The notes below the pieces were generated by a model, which was not told the origin of the DNA, made no database searches, and saw nothing but the letters and a program-made list of their open reading frames with translations. The position numbers and the translations under genes are program-made. Positions 15,045 through 23,460 of a stretch of DNA of 47,911 nt are shown here, piece after piece. The first letter of the stretch is position 1. Every line of letters begins with the position of its first letter. Source of the stretch: Fibrobacterales bacterium (GTDB lineage Bacteria > Fibrobacterota > Fibrobacteria > Fibrobacterales > Fibrobacteraceae); NCBI GenBank assembly GCA_025997455.1, contig BNUP01000003.1, forward strand, positions 1 through 47,911, read 5' to 3'.

Positions 15045-16414
15045 CACCAATTTCTCCCGATTTCTTCGGCATTACCGCACAAATCCTGCAATTCGGCAAA
15101 CGCCTTATAGGTTTCAAAATAAGTTGCCATTTTCGCTAACTGAACGCGTGAAAGTGCAAATCGTGCATCTATAACATCTAAGCCTGTTGCCATTCCCGCA
15201 CTAAAAGCGAGTTCCTGTGCATTAAAAGCAGTCCGTGCCAAATTCTCTGTTTTTTCTAAAGTTTCGAGTTTCTCATTTGCCGCAGACCACTCACGCAAAT
15301 ATTTTTCCACACCTAATTTTATATCTCTTGCCGCCGCCTCACCCATATAATTCAATGCCCGCACCTGTGCTTTTGCCGCAGATCTCTTGCCGAGTGTTGT
15401 TGTTCTGCTGAACAAATTCCATTCCGCTTTCACGCCAAATGCCCAATCCGGTTGCAACACCGTTAAATCACGGGTATATAATTCCTTCATTCCAAAAAGT
15501 GCAACTGCGGGAAACCATTCACCGCTCGCCGCCGATACTCCGTTTTTCGCCCGCGATTCCTCGCTTGCAATTTGCTTTAAGTTCGGATTCCCCTCAAGTG
15601 CGGCACCTGCAATTGTCGCAAGTGAAGGCGGTTCTATTTTTTTCCACTCTGCAATTATTGTAAAATTGGTATCTGCGTTTATGGAATTTGCAAGTGCAAG
15701 GCGGGCAATTTCCGCATTCCGTTTTGCATCTTGTAAATTCATCTGTGCCTCAGCCAAAGCCACCTCTGCACGCAACCGTTCCGTATTGGCTATTTGCCCC
15801 GCATCTTGCAATTTTTTAGCATTTTCAAAGTGCGTATTTATGCTCGCCAAATTTTCCTCTTGAACTTTTTTATTTGCCTCAACCAACATCAGTGAAAAAT
15901 ATCTCAATGCTGTTTCCTTTGCAAGTCCGCCAACCACCGCATTCCGTTTTGCCTCCGCAACAGTTTCTTCACCGCTTGCCGCTTTATATTGCGACCACAA
16001 GCGACCTCCCGTAAAAATTGCCCATTGTGCCTGCACCGCCGCATTCCAAAAATTATCATTCTGAACTTTTTTTGAGAAACTCGGCAATCTCTGTTCCAAA
16101 ACAGCAGCAGGTAATGTCCCGACTCCGTTTGGAGGTGCTGAATGCAAATATATCATTGCATCGCGAATACCGTTAAGGTCAATTTCCAAATCATCGTTAA
16201 TTTTAGTCCAGCCGCCGGTCAGCGAAATTGAGGGAAACATTTTTCCCAATTGCTCTCGCTTGTGTCCTTTTGCAATTTCAATACCTTCACTTGCAAGCAA
16301 CGATTTTTCATTTTTTTCTACCGCAAGTGAAATCGCTTTTTCCAAAGACAACAACTGCTGTGCACCTATAACTGCAAATGCACATAAAAAAATGAATGAA
16401 AGTTTAGAGAACAT
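15044..16414 (-). CDS. TolC-family outer-membrane efflux protein
   Basis: 456 residues, normal for the family. A signal peptide (LSFIFLCAFAVIGA|QQ) precedes two related helical halves typical of OEP proteins: LEKAISLAVEKN near the start, ALRYFSLMLVEANKKVQEENLASI, LRAEVALAEAQMNLQDAKRNAEIARLALA in the first half, and VEKYLREWSAANEKLETLEKTENLARTAFNAQ in the second. It forms the outer-membrane channel for the adaptor encoded next. It overlaps the upstream gene by 11 nt. Confidence 0.92.
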   Translation of the reverse strand: MFSKLSFIFLCAFAVIGAQQLLSLEKAISLAVEKNEKSLLASEGIEIAKGHKREQLGKMFPSISLTGGWTKINDDLEIDLNGIRDAMIYLHSAPPNGVGTLPAAVLEQRLPSFSKKVQNDNFWNAAVQAQWAIFTGGRLWSQYKAASGEETVAEAKRNAVVGGLAKETALRYFSLMLVEANKKVQEENLASINTHFENAKKLQDAGQIANTERLRAEVALAEAQMNLQDAKRNAEIARLALANSINADTNFTIIAEWKKIEPPSLATIAGAALEGNPNLKQIASEESRAKNGVSAASGEWFPAVALFGMKELYTRDLTVLQPDWAFGVKAEWNLFSRTTTLGKRSAAKAQVRALNYMGEAAARDIKLGVEKYLREWSAANEKLETLEKTENLARTAFNAQELAFSAGMATGLDVIDARFALSRVQLAKMATYFETYKAFAELQDLCGNAEEIGRNW

Positions 16415-17666
16415 TATTTAAGGTAATATACAAATTATTTTTAACATTGAATTTCAAGGAACGCAAAATTGCCTCAATGGTTGCAAAGGATTTTTGCTTT
16501 GAAGTCTTCACCCAACCGTCTATTAAAATGGTCTCACCGCTCGATACAATTCTCACAAAATTTCCGTTTTTCAGCGAAGTTTTGAGAATTTTTATTTCGG
16601 AGCGAAATTTCAAGTCTAATTTAAGAGATTTAATCGGTAAATTTCCGAGAACGGTATAAATTCTTTCGGGTATTGATTTGTCGCAGTAAAACCCCGTGAT
16701 AAAAATTTCTTGCGGGGCGAACTGTATTTTGCAATTGTATATATGTATTTCATTTTTAATTAACAATTTATAAAGTTCCAAGTTGTTTTTAGTAATTATT
16801 ATTTTAGTAGGCTCTGAAGAACTCGTTAAGAGGTCGTCAGAGATTACTTTATTCTCATCGGTTGATTCTTGTATATCTAAGAGCAGAATAGAAGATCTTA
16901 TATGAGGAACTGAATTTATAATTGTTTCCAAATTGCAAGCCGCTTTTAAGTTCGGAACTTTTCCTTGAACCGACAGAATTTGTGAAATAGTGTTTATTTC
17001 CAAATCCTCAAAAAAAGGCAAATTCTCACAACGCCATTTTGCATTTTTTTCTATTGCCTCATTACTTAAAAAATTTTCTTCCGTATTTTCTATCGTTAAA
17101 ATTTCATTGCCGAATTTTGCAATTATGTTGTTTTTTTCACCAAAGGATAAACCGACTATTTTACCTTCGCATTTTTGTTCCGTGTGATATGCGTTCTCTC
17201 CGATTTTGGCATTTGCAATATTTTGCGGAATAATGCGGTAAAAAATGGAAGTTAACTTATCATCGTTAAACGACTGCGGCGGTATAGTTTGATTTTCTAA
17301 ACTCAAAAACGATAAGGAGTAAGAAGTATTTCCTTTATTATTAAAAATATTTTCAACCCTGCCAATTCCGTATTCACTGTGCCAAACGCGATCACCTGTT
17401 TCCAAATTGCTTAAACCCCAGATTTTGCATAAACTGTTTTTTGCATAGTCTTGTTCTTGCAATTCGGCAAATTCATCGGTAGTGTATATTGTGAAATTTT
17501 CGCATTTGTCGCATTTGCAGTATAAAGGTTTTGCAGGCAGAATTTTATTCAAATCGTGTTTGTCATATTCAACTTGTGAAAAAATTTTGAACTTTTGAAC
17601 AGCACGACACCTTTCACAATATATATCGCAATCAAAAAAATATATAGGAAAGTATTGGGCTAACAC
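16404..17666 (-). CDS. zinc-ribbon protein of unknown function
   Basis: 420 residues from the GTG at 17666, which overlaps the gltX stop; an AGGGCAAGG stretch lies just upstream. A longer frame to 17726 is open but lies within gltX. The N-terminus has two CxxC pairs (CERC and CKCDKCENF, residues about 17-60), probably one zinc site. A segment ETGDRVWHSEYGIGRVENIF near 90-110 resembles the small beta-barrel (CarD/TRCF-like) in which 'GDxVxHxxYGxG' occurs, so nucleic-acid or RNA-polymerase contact is possible but unproven. Residues about 274-287 (SDDLLTSSSEPTK) are encoded by a dispersed palindromic repeat. Confidence 0.7.
   Translation of the reverse strand: MLAQYFPIYFFDCDIYCERCRAVQKFKIFSQVEYDKHDLNKILPAKPLYCKCDKCENFTIYTTDEFAELQEQDYAKNSLCKIWGLSNLETGDRVWHSEYGIGRVENIFNNKGNTSYSLSFLSLENQTIPPQSFNDDKLTSIFYRIIPQNIANAKIGENAYHTEQKCEGKIVGLSFGEKNNIIAKFGNEILTIENTEENFLSNEAIEKNAKWRCENLPFFEDLEINTISQILSVQGKVPNLKAACNLETIINSVPHIRSSILLLDIQESTDENKVISDDLLTSSSEPTKIIITKNNLELYKLLIKNEIHIYNCKIQFAPQEIFITGFYCDKSIPERIYTVLGNLPIKSLKLDLKFRSEIKILKTSLKNGNFVRIVSSGETILIDGWVKTSKQKSFATIEAILRSLKFNVKNNLYITLNNVL
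16805..16846 (-). repeat. palindromic element inside the zinc-ribbon gene
   Basis: TAGTAGGCTCTGAAGAACTC...GTCAGAG matches the reverse complement of the intergenic palindrome at 27744-27788 over about 39 nt with one mismatch. It is in frame with the surrounding gene. Confidence 0.85.
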
Positions 17667-19081
17667 AAACCTTGCCCTATTCTTTTTAAGCACTCCTCTT
17701 TTCCCAGAATTTCCAAAATTTCCCAAAGACCCGGTCCCGCACCTACGCCGCTTACCACAAGGCGGGTTGCCTGTGCAACATCACCGAGTTTTATATCTCC
17801 CGTGCATACGGTCATAAACGCAGTTTCTATGTTTTTTATATCAAAATTTTCTATGGGAATTTTTCCGAGTTCGTGTTCAACTTTACCCAATAATTCGGGA
17901 CTCTCGGTTTTCCAATATTTTGCTTTTGCTTTTTCGTCCTCTATTTTTTGCGGTGCAATAAAAAAATACTTTGACATTTCCTTTAATTCGGAAATGTAAT
18001 TTTCGTTAAAAAATTTCAAACGGGGTTTTAATAAAGATGCTATGCTCAAACATTTTTTCTGTGAGTTTTCTCCCCATAATTTTTCTAATTCTTCCGCAAA
18101 ATAACTATCGGGTAAAAGTCGTATTTGCTGCCCGTTCATCCACTCTAATTTTTTCTCGTCAAACGCTACCGCCTTCGGGTGAATCCTGTCGAGTGTAAAG
18201 GAATTTATCATTTCATCGAGAGACATAACCTCGCGGTCGCCGCCCGGATTCCAACCGAGCAGAGAGAGGAAATTTACGAGTGCGTGCGGAAGATAGCCGA
18301 GTTCGCGGAAATCACCGACAGATGCCGCTCCTTTGCGTTTTGAAAGTTTGCCTCCGCCCTGTGCGAGAATCACGGGAAGATGGCAGAAAACTGGGGTTTC
18401 CCAACCGAATGCCGCATATAATAAAATATGTTTGGGAGTGCTGCTTATCCACTCATCGCCGCGCAAAACATGACTTGTTCGCATATAATGGTCATCTACA
18501 ACGCTCGCCAAATGATAGGTCGGAAATTTATCCCGTTTTAACAAAACCAAATCATCGAGATCTTTATTTGGAGTTTCAATTTCACCGCGCAAATAGTCGC
18601 TGAATTTAGTTGTTCCTTCTATCGGAGATTTGAATCGAATGACAAATTTTTCGCCTGAGGCAATTTTTGCCTGCACCTCTTCGGAGGCGAGTTCTCGGCA
18701 GTGGCGGTCGTAACCGTGTTCTAAAGTTTGCAATCTCTCTTCGGTGCAAAAGCAGTGATAGGCGTGCCCTTTGTCTATGAGTTCCTGTGCCGCGTTTCCG
18801 TAAATTTCCAAACGGTCGCTCTGAAAGTAAGGTCCGAAATTTCCGCCGACTTCGGGACCCTCGTCCCAATTTAAGCCGAGCCATTTCAAATCTCGTAAGA
18901 GGTCTTTTAACGCCGCTTCGTTATATCTTTTGCGGTCGGTATCTTCAATTCGCAGGTAGAATGTTCCGCCCATTGCCTTGGCGAATAGGTAATTGTAAAT
19001 TGCAGTGCGTGCTCCGCCTATGTGCAGATAACCTGTGGGGCTTGGTGCAAAACGAACTCGAACTTCTTTTGTTTGGGACAT
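17660..19081 (-). CDS. gltX: glutamyl-tRNA synthetase
   Basis: 473 residues, standard length. Class I synthetase motifs are present: HIGH-type GYLHIGGARTA near residue 16 and KMSKS-type KLSKRKGA near 245. It charges tRNA-Glu; whether it also charges tRNA-Gln cannot be told from sequence alone. ATG at 19081 is six bases after a TACCTT box without a Shine-Dalgarno. It heads a run continuing into the zinc-ribbon gene, TolC, HlyD and GH5. Confidence 0.96.
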   Translation of the reverse strand: MSQTKEVRVRFAPSPTGYLHIGGARTAIYNYLFAKAMGGTFYLRIEDTDRKRYNEAALKDLLRDLKWLGLNWDEGPEVGGNFGPYFQSDRLEIYGNAAQELIDKGHAYHCFCTEERLQTLEHGYDRHCRELASEEVQAKIASGEKFVIRFKSPIEGTTKFSDYLRGEIETPNKDLDDLVLLKRDKFPTYHLASVVDDHYMRTSHVLRGDEWISSTPKHILLYAAFGWETPVFCHLPVILAQGGGKLSKRKGAASVGDFRELGYLPHALVNFLSLLGWNPGGDREVMSLDEMINSFTLDRIHPKAVAFDEKKLEWMNGQQIRLLPDSYFAEELEKLWGENSQKKCLSIASLLKPRLKFFNENYISELKEMSKYFFIAPQKIEDEKAKAKYWKTESPELLGKVEHELGKIPIENFDIKNIETAFMTVCTGDIKLGDVAQATRLVVSGVGAGPGLWEILEILGKEECLKRIGQGLC

Positions 19082-19087
19082 TGAGGG

Positions 19088-19098
19088 AAGGTAGAAAA
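19088..19098 (-). promoter_or_regulatory. leaderless-type promoter of gltX
   Basis: Minus strand TTTTCTACCTT, six bases (CCCTCA), ATG. Box TACCTT at 19093-19088. Confidence 0.6.
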
Positions 19099-19215
19099 AA
19101 GTTGAAAGTGAAAAGTGTAAAGTGTAAAGTTGTGGAGAACTCGGCAGTGCAAAGAGGGAGAAGGGGGTGTAAAGTTGAAAGTGGAGAGTTATTATTCTTC
19201 ATTCTCTACTCTCTA
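19094..19215. repeat. heptamer repeat array upstream of gltX
   Basis: GTTGAAA, GTGAAAA and GTGTAAA units are followed by ACTCGGCAGTGCAAAG (the half palindrome seen at 1480 and 12310), more GTGTAAA/GTTGAAA units, the core AGTTATTATT and a few CTCTACT units. Confidence 0.85.
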
Positions 19216-19218
19216 CAT

Positions 19219-20142
19219 TCACCCCACCGCTCTTTGCAATACAAAATACCATATTGTGGAAGTGGCAAAACCAAACATTATTCCAAGCCCCACTACAAGC
19301 GAGCAATATCGCGGGTTGAGATTGTATTGACTAACCAAAAGACTCGCCGTGATATGCGGAGACATTCCCGCCTCAAAGACGCTGATTTTTGCCAAGTTGC
19401 CGCCGGCGTGCATAGCAAGTGTGAGTGCTAAAACCAAACAGGGTGCTAAAAGCAGTTTGTAAAAAAGCCCCGCGGAGAGCAAGTGCCACTCTTGCTTTAC
19501 TTCACCGAATTTAAGTTGCAAACCTATTGAAAATAATGCCATTGGCGACATTGTGGCAATTAATTTATCGAGCAACGGATTTGCTATTGAAATATCCATA
19601 AACTGCGGTAAAATTAAGGCGCACAAACAGCCGATGAACGGAGGAAACCGAAATATTTTCTTCACGACAAGAATATGCAGAGGCGTTGCGTTTGCCGTTC
19701 CCGCATGTTTGGCGGAAGCCCGCAAAACGACTATCACCCCGATTGTTGCAAAAAGAAGAAAGGTGACTTGATCAAAAATAATAGCGTGATGAATTTCGGA
19801 TTCTCCGTAAAAAGCCGCAGTCATAGGAAGTCCGAGAAAAGCGGTATTCCCCAGCCCGCAGGTTACAAGCAACGCCGTGTGCGAGGCAACGGATAATCGT
19901 TTTTTTCGGTCGTAAAGTTGAACGAACAACCACGCTCCTATCCATACCGTTAAGGCTCCCGCAATCGGCAAAAGCAGTTTTACGCTCCATTCAATTTCAG
20001 GGATAAATCGAAGTGAAAACGCAGGCAGGGCAAGATACAGCACCCACGCATTTATCGCTTTGTGCGAACCTGCAGGAAGTATTTTTGCACGCGACATAGC
20101 CATTCCAATTGCCACGCATAAAATAATCAGTATAAAATTTGT
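19219..20142 (-). CDS. AEC-family transporter (auxin efflux carrier/malonate-malate permease type)
   Basis: 307 residues with about ten hydrophobic helices, length typical of the AEC family. Family-like features are the N-terminal FILIILCVAIGMAMSRAKILP, GLGNTAFLGLPMTAAFYG and the C-terminal half with ASLLVSQYNLNPRYCSLVVGLGIM. Members export or import small organic anions; the substrate is unknown. Start ATG at 20142 gives MTNFILIILC; a longer frame would add a hydrophilic stretch and overlap the previous gene. It lies 7 nt after the DUF393 gene and is likely co-transcribed. Confidence 0.85.
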   Translation of the reverse strand, partial: TNFILIILCVAIGMAMSRAKILPAGSHKAINAWVLYLALPAFSLRFIPEIEWSVKLLLPIAGALTVWIGAWLFVQLYDRKKRLSVASHTALLVTCGLGNTAFLGLPMTAAFYGESEIHHAIIFDQVTFLLFATIGVIVVLRASAKHAGTANATPLHILVVKKIFRFPPFIGCLCALILPQFMDISIANPLLDKLIATMSPMALFSIGLQLKFGEVKQEWHLLSAGLFYKLLLAPCLVLALTLAMHAGGNLAKISVFEAGMSPHITASLLVSQYNLNPRYCSLVVGLGIMFGFATSTIWYFVLQRAVG

Positions 20143-20149
20143 CATAATT

Positions 20150-20485
20150 TCAGTCTCCGCATTCTCTGCATTCACGCCGAACAAACATCTTTCTCAACCA
20201 CTTGGCAAATCTGTAACTTTGCAACACCGCCTTATTTCGATAACTGTCAGGCAGCATCCAAAAAAAATCTTTCACTTTTGGAACTTCACTTGCAAGTCTC
20301 TGTATGGCTTGTTCGCCATATAAAACCGAACCATCGGAAAGTTCCAAACGAAAATCTTTACTCGTCTTCGCCTCTTTAATATCTAATTCAACAAGTTCCA
20401 CCGCACCATCTAAATTTTTACGCAATAAGCCCGCAAATGACCTGCAAACAGGACACAGCGGATCATAAAAAAGACGAGGAATCAT
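20150..20485 (-). CDS. DUF393-type thiol protein
   Basis: 111 residues. The N-terminal YDPLCPVCRSFAGLL carries the CxxC motif of the DUF393 (DCC) family, small thioredoxin-fold-like proteins that often sit next to membrane proteins. The C-terminus ends with two more cysteines (RRECRECGD). A GGAG-like sequence (ACGGAGAATTTTA) precedes the ATG. Its start lies inside a 25-codon upstream ORF that begins right at a leaderless-type promoter. Confidence 0.82.
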   Translation of the reverse strand: MIPRLFYDPLCPVCRSFAGLLRKNLDGAVELVELDIKEAKTSKDFRLELSDGSVLYGEQAIQRLASEVPKVKDFFWMLPDSYRNKAVLQSYRFAKWLRKMFVRRECRECGD

Positions 20486-20540
20486 TAAAATTCTCCGTAA
20501 TGGCAGACAAAATGATGAGTAGGTAGAGTTTGCCGTTCAT
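20463..20540 (-). CDS. candidate 25-residue leaderless small protein upstream of DUF393
   Basis: ATG at 20540 is followed by 24 codons and TGA (20463). The peptide begins MNGKLYLLIILSAI, a hydrophobic segment, and ends NFNDSSSFL. The ATG is exactly six bases after TACATT in TTTTTTCTACATT, the same geometry as the leaderless genes. It overlaps the DUF393 gene in another frame and runs through its Shine-Dalgarno, so it could be a regulatory leader peptide or a small membrane protein. Confidence 0.4.
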   Translation of the reverse strand: MNGKLYLLIILSAITENFNDSSSFL

Positions 20541-20546
20541 TGCAAA

Positions 20547-20557
20547 AATGTAGAAAA
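20547..20557 (-). promoter_or_regulatory. leaderless-type promoter for the DUF393-AEC pair
   Basis: Minus strand TTTTCTACATT, six bases (TTTGCA), ATG of the 25-codon ORF; the DUF393 start is 55 nt farther on. Confidence 0.5.
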
Positions 20558-20560
20558 AAT

Positions 20561-20950
20561 TTAAGCCGTAATTTCAATCAAATTTCCTTCGGGGTCTAAC
20601 ACAACGCTCTCGTAATATCCGTCGCCGGTTGTGCGGGGTTCGCTTTCAATTGTGTAATTATCCGTGCGCAATTGTTCAGTGAGTTCGTTCACCGCAGTTT
20701 TGCTCCCAACGGAAATTGAAATATGAGCGAGACCTTTTGAAAAGCCTCTTTTTTGTGCGGTATCTTCAACATTGGGTTTTTGCATAAGTTCAATGCGAGT
20801 ATTGCCTTCCTCGAACGAGAGAAAATAAGAACTGTAATTTTTATTTGGGTTATAATATTTTGCATTGCTCACGGCATTAAAATAAGTGATATAAAACTGC
20901 CTCATCACTTCAAGGTCATTTACCCAAATTGCTATGTGTTCAATTTTCAT
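20561..20950 (-). CDS. VOC-superfamily (glyoxalase/dioxygenase fold) protein
   Basis: 129 residues. The start MKIEHIAIWVNDLEVMRQFY and the second half GLAHISISVGS...SVVLDPEGNLIEIT show the two beta-alpha-beta-beta-beta modules. The likely metal ligands are H5 and the E in the NLIEI strand, with others not certain. The ATG overlaps the nuclease-like gene's stop (ATGA), so it is the last gene of the R-M run. Substrate unknown. Confidence 0.88.
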   Translation of the reverse strand: MKIEHIAIWVNDLEVMRQFYITYFNAVSNAKYYNPNKNYSSYFLSFEEGNTRIELMQKPNVEDTAQKRGFSKGLAHISISVGSKTAVNELTEQLRTDNYTIESEPRTTGDGYYESVVLDPEGNLIEITA

Positions 20951-21723
20951 AATAAAATATTTCCAAACAAAACTTTCATTATAGCAAGCGTATCTGATTT
21001 GTGCTTACTAGACAGCATTCCAAAAATACGAAACAATTCTAATGCTAATTCTCCTTCGTCTTTTGTAATATGCCATTTCGCACATTCTTTTATGGTAGTT
21101 GCTCTCCCAAACTTAGGTTCTGAGTAGTCTAATAATGATAATGGAATACAAACATAAAGCATAGGTTGAACGCCAACCGCTCGTTGCTTTTCTCGATTGA
21201 TTACTTCTGCGTAAATATCATATTTCCCGAATTTATGGACTATCAACTGATAAGATACTTTCATCTCATAAAAATCCACGCCATTGATATTTGTCTCAAG
21301 CGGATTTGTGCGAGAAATACGCATAGAATCAATAACATCTAAAAGTTTTGTTTCTGCAACTGCTTTTATTTCATCATAAACTCTCCTTATATCTTTTATT
21401 GCAATCAATTTATTTTCAAAAGCATAATACAGAATTTCTGATAATTCGTATGGATACTTTGTTTCGCCCTTATAGTTTTCAAACAAAAAGTGCTTTTTAT
21501 TCAGAGTTGTGAGTTTTGCATTTTCAGAATTAGCAAGCGTATCATAGCCAATTTGCCATTCAATGTAATTGCTTTGAGAAAGCTGAGTTGATCTGCTCGC
21601 CACGGGAATACCATAGTCGGCAAAAGAATTTCTCTTCTTTACACGAACTTTACCCGATGGTTGTGCCATCGGTAGTTTTACATAAAATTCTTTTGCTGTG
21701 TGAATGACTTGTGCGTTTTCCAT
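20947..21723 (-). CDS. probable type II restriction endonuclease partner
   Basis: 258 residues; I do not recognise the family with certainty. It lies 2 nt after an adenine methyltransferase gene, which is the usual position of the cognate restriction enzyme. Candidate nuclease elements are INGVDFYEMKVSYQLIVHKFGKYDIYAEVINREK (acidic residues with ExK). AAAGGAT precedes the ATG. It is coupled to the VOC gene by ATGA overlap. Confidence 0.6.
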   Translation of the reverse strand: MENAQVIHTAKEFYVKLPMAQPSGKVRVKKRNSFADYGIPVASRSTQLSQSNYIEWQIGYDTLANSENAKLTTLNKKHFLFENYKGETKYPYELSEILYYAFENKLIAIKDIRRVYDEIKAVAETKLLDVIDSMRISRTNPLETNINGVDFYEMKVSYQLIVHKFGKYDIYAEVINREKQRAVGVQPMLYVCIPLSLLDYSEPKFGRATTIKECAKWHITKDEGELALELFRIFGMLSSKHKSDTLAIMKVLFGNILL

Positions 21724-21725
21724 TT

Positions 21726-22901
21726 TTATCCTTTGTATGAAACAACCCTGTTAATGTAATTTCTAACTTTTTGCATTGAATTTTCGCTTGGTAATTTTGA
21801 GTCGGAAAATATATCTTTATGGTTATATTTTGAAATTGCCATAACATCGTCTTTTATTTCATAAAATGTTGAATGAATAAAAGGAATATCCATATTACCG
21901 AGATAATAGGGAACATCGGCAAATTGTTTGAATGTGTCAATGTAGCAATAGTATGCGAGTTTGGCAGGATTTACATCTACGGCATTGCTTACCCGTTCTT
22001 TTATAAAAGTTCGACTTCGTTTAAGAGCGTTAATATCTCGCAGTGTGTAAAATAAAATCTCTTGTGAATAACGATTCTTATTAGGATATTTTTCAACAAA
22101 ATCAGATAGATAATCTCTATTTATCGGTTTAAAAGAATCTCCTTCTACAGTCTTAAAATCGGTTCGCAAAACATCTTGATATTCCATTCCGAAAAACGGA
22201 GTTCGTTTATACAAAGCCACAATAATCGGAAAGCCCGTCATTTTAGAAGTATTTTCAAATTCTTGACTATTAAAGATAATATGCTCTATCATCGTATAAT
22301 TTTTGAAAAAGTTCGCACCTGCGGAAAAATTTGCACCCTTGATTAAGTAGGATAGCGGATGAAGAACTGCAACAAAATCTGCCTCTAATTTATTATACGC
22401 AAGTAATGAAGATATGCCCAGATCGCGAGTTTGAATATCAGAATCCATAGAAATTTTATCGGTTTTAAGTTCGTTACGAATTTGAGAAGTTGTGTCGTTA
22501 TAAGGCGGATTTCCAACAATGCAAAGCGTTTCATCTGGAGAAATACTGTATGCTTTTCGAGAAACATTTTGGAGGATATTCAAATTATATCTTTCAATAA
22601 AAGGGAAATTGCTCGCCGCGGTTTGCACGGCAATTTTATCTATATCGTTACCGATAAAACGATTTTTTTGAAATTCTTTAGACAATGCAAAAAATGCTCC
22701 ATAACCGCAAGACGGATCCATAATTGTAACTTTTTCACCAACGCAATGCTTAACAAGCCAAGACATTACAAGGTTAACATATTTTGGAGGTGTATAAAAA
22801 CTTCCCTGATTAACCTTGCTCGTAAAGGTTAAATGGCTTGCCGTATTTTTTATCTGTGGCATAGAACTAAATTTAGAAAAATAGTTCACTGCGTGAGGCA
22901 T
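21726..22901 (-). CDS. N6-adenine DNA methyltransferase (type II-like)
   Basis: 391 residues. SAM-binding motif I is MDPSCGYGAFFAL and catalytic motif IV is VGNPPYND, together with the SFYTPPKYVNLVMSWL motif found in gamma-type adenine methylases. The C-terminal half should be the target-recognition part. An alternative ATG 13 codons downstream (22862, MPQIKNTASHL) gives a more typical start. With the next gene it forms a probable R-M pair. Confidence 0.85.
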   Translation of the reverse strand: MPHAVNYFSKFSSMPQIKNTASHLTFTSKVNQGSFYTPPKYVNLVMSWLVKHCVGEKVTIMDPSCGYGAFFALSKEFQKNRFIGNDIDKIAVQTAASNFPFIERYNLNILQNVSRKAYSISPDETLCIVGNPPYNDTTSQIRNELKTDKISMDSDIQTRDLGISSLLAYNKLEADFVAVLHPLSYLIKGANFSAGANFFKNYTMIEHIIFNSQEFENTSKMTGFPIIVALYKRTPFFGMEYQDVLRTDFKTVEGDSFKPINRDYLSDFVEKYPNKNRYSQEILFYTLRDINALKRSRTFIKERVSNAVDVNPAKLAYYCYIDTFKQFADVPYYLGNMDIPFIHSTFYEIKDDVMAISKYNHKDIFSDSKLPSENSMQKVRNYINRVVSYKG

Positions 22902-22915
22902 ATTTATGATTTATT

Positions 22916-23404
22916 TTACACCTCTTCCGCCGTTGCAGTCTCCGCCGTTGGAGTTTCACCTGAATCCGAAGGAGGTGCTGTTTCGCCTTCAACAAAATTT
23001 TCTACATCCGAATCTTCTTCATCCTCAAGAAGACTGTCGTATTCTTCAGGATCGTCATTTTGCATTGCCATAAGTTTAGCCTTTAGGAATAACTTGGGGT
23101 CAAATTCCAATAAAAAATCCTCGTCTCTTTTGGGAACAATATTGCCGTGCATAATTCGCCTTGCAATTTCGAGAGCCTTCAACAAATCCTCGTTATCATC
23201 TGCTTTTGGTTCCCTTGGTGCATTAACATCGGCGGGCTTTTTTGAAGATTTAAGTAAGATTTTCGCCCCTTCGGAAAGCATTAGACTCACAGCGGAATTT
23301 TTGATTTTGATTCCTGTAGAAGGTTTTTGCATCCAATTTTTTTTCTGCATTTTGGTAATGTAATTGGATATTGAATTTACACCTAAAACATTTGTGAGTT
23401 TCAT
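22916..23404 (-). CDS. acidic protein of unknown function
   Basis: 162 residues. ATG at 23404 is preceded by AGGAGGAGG at good spacing, which decides the start over an upstream frame extension. The N-terminal third (LTNVLGVNSISNYITKMQKKNWMQ) looks structured and basic. The middle contains LLKALEIARRIMHGNIVPKRDEDFLLEFDPKLFLKAKL. The C-terminal 50 residues are mostly D, E, S, T and P and likely disordered. Not recognised. It lies directly upstream of the methylase and downstream of the NlpC gene. Confidence 0.7.
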   Translation of the reverse strand: MKLTNVLGVNSISNYITKMQKKNWMQKPSTGIKIKNSAVSLMLSEGAKILLKSSKKPADVNAPREPKADDNEDLLKALEIARRIMHGNIVPKRDEDFLLEFDPKLFLKAKLMAMQNDDPEEYDSLLEDEEDSDVENFVEGETAPPSDSGETPTAETATAEEV

Positions 23405-23460
23405 ATTATACCTCCTCCTATCGGTTATCGGCAGAATAGAGGAAATCTTTAATTTTTTCT

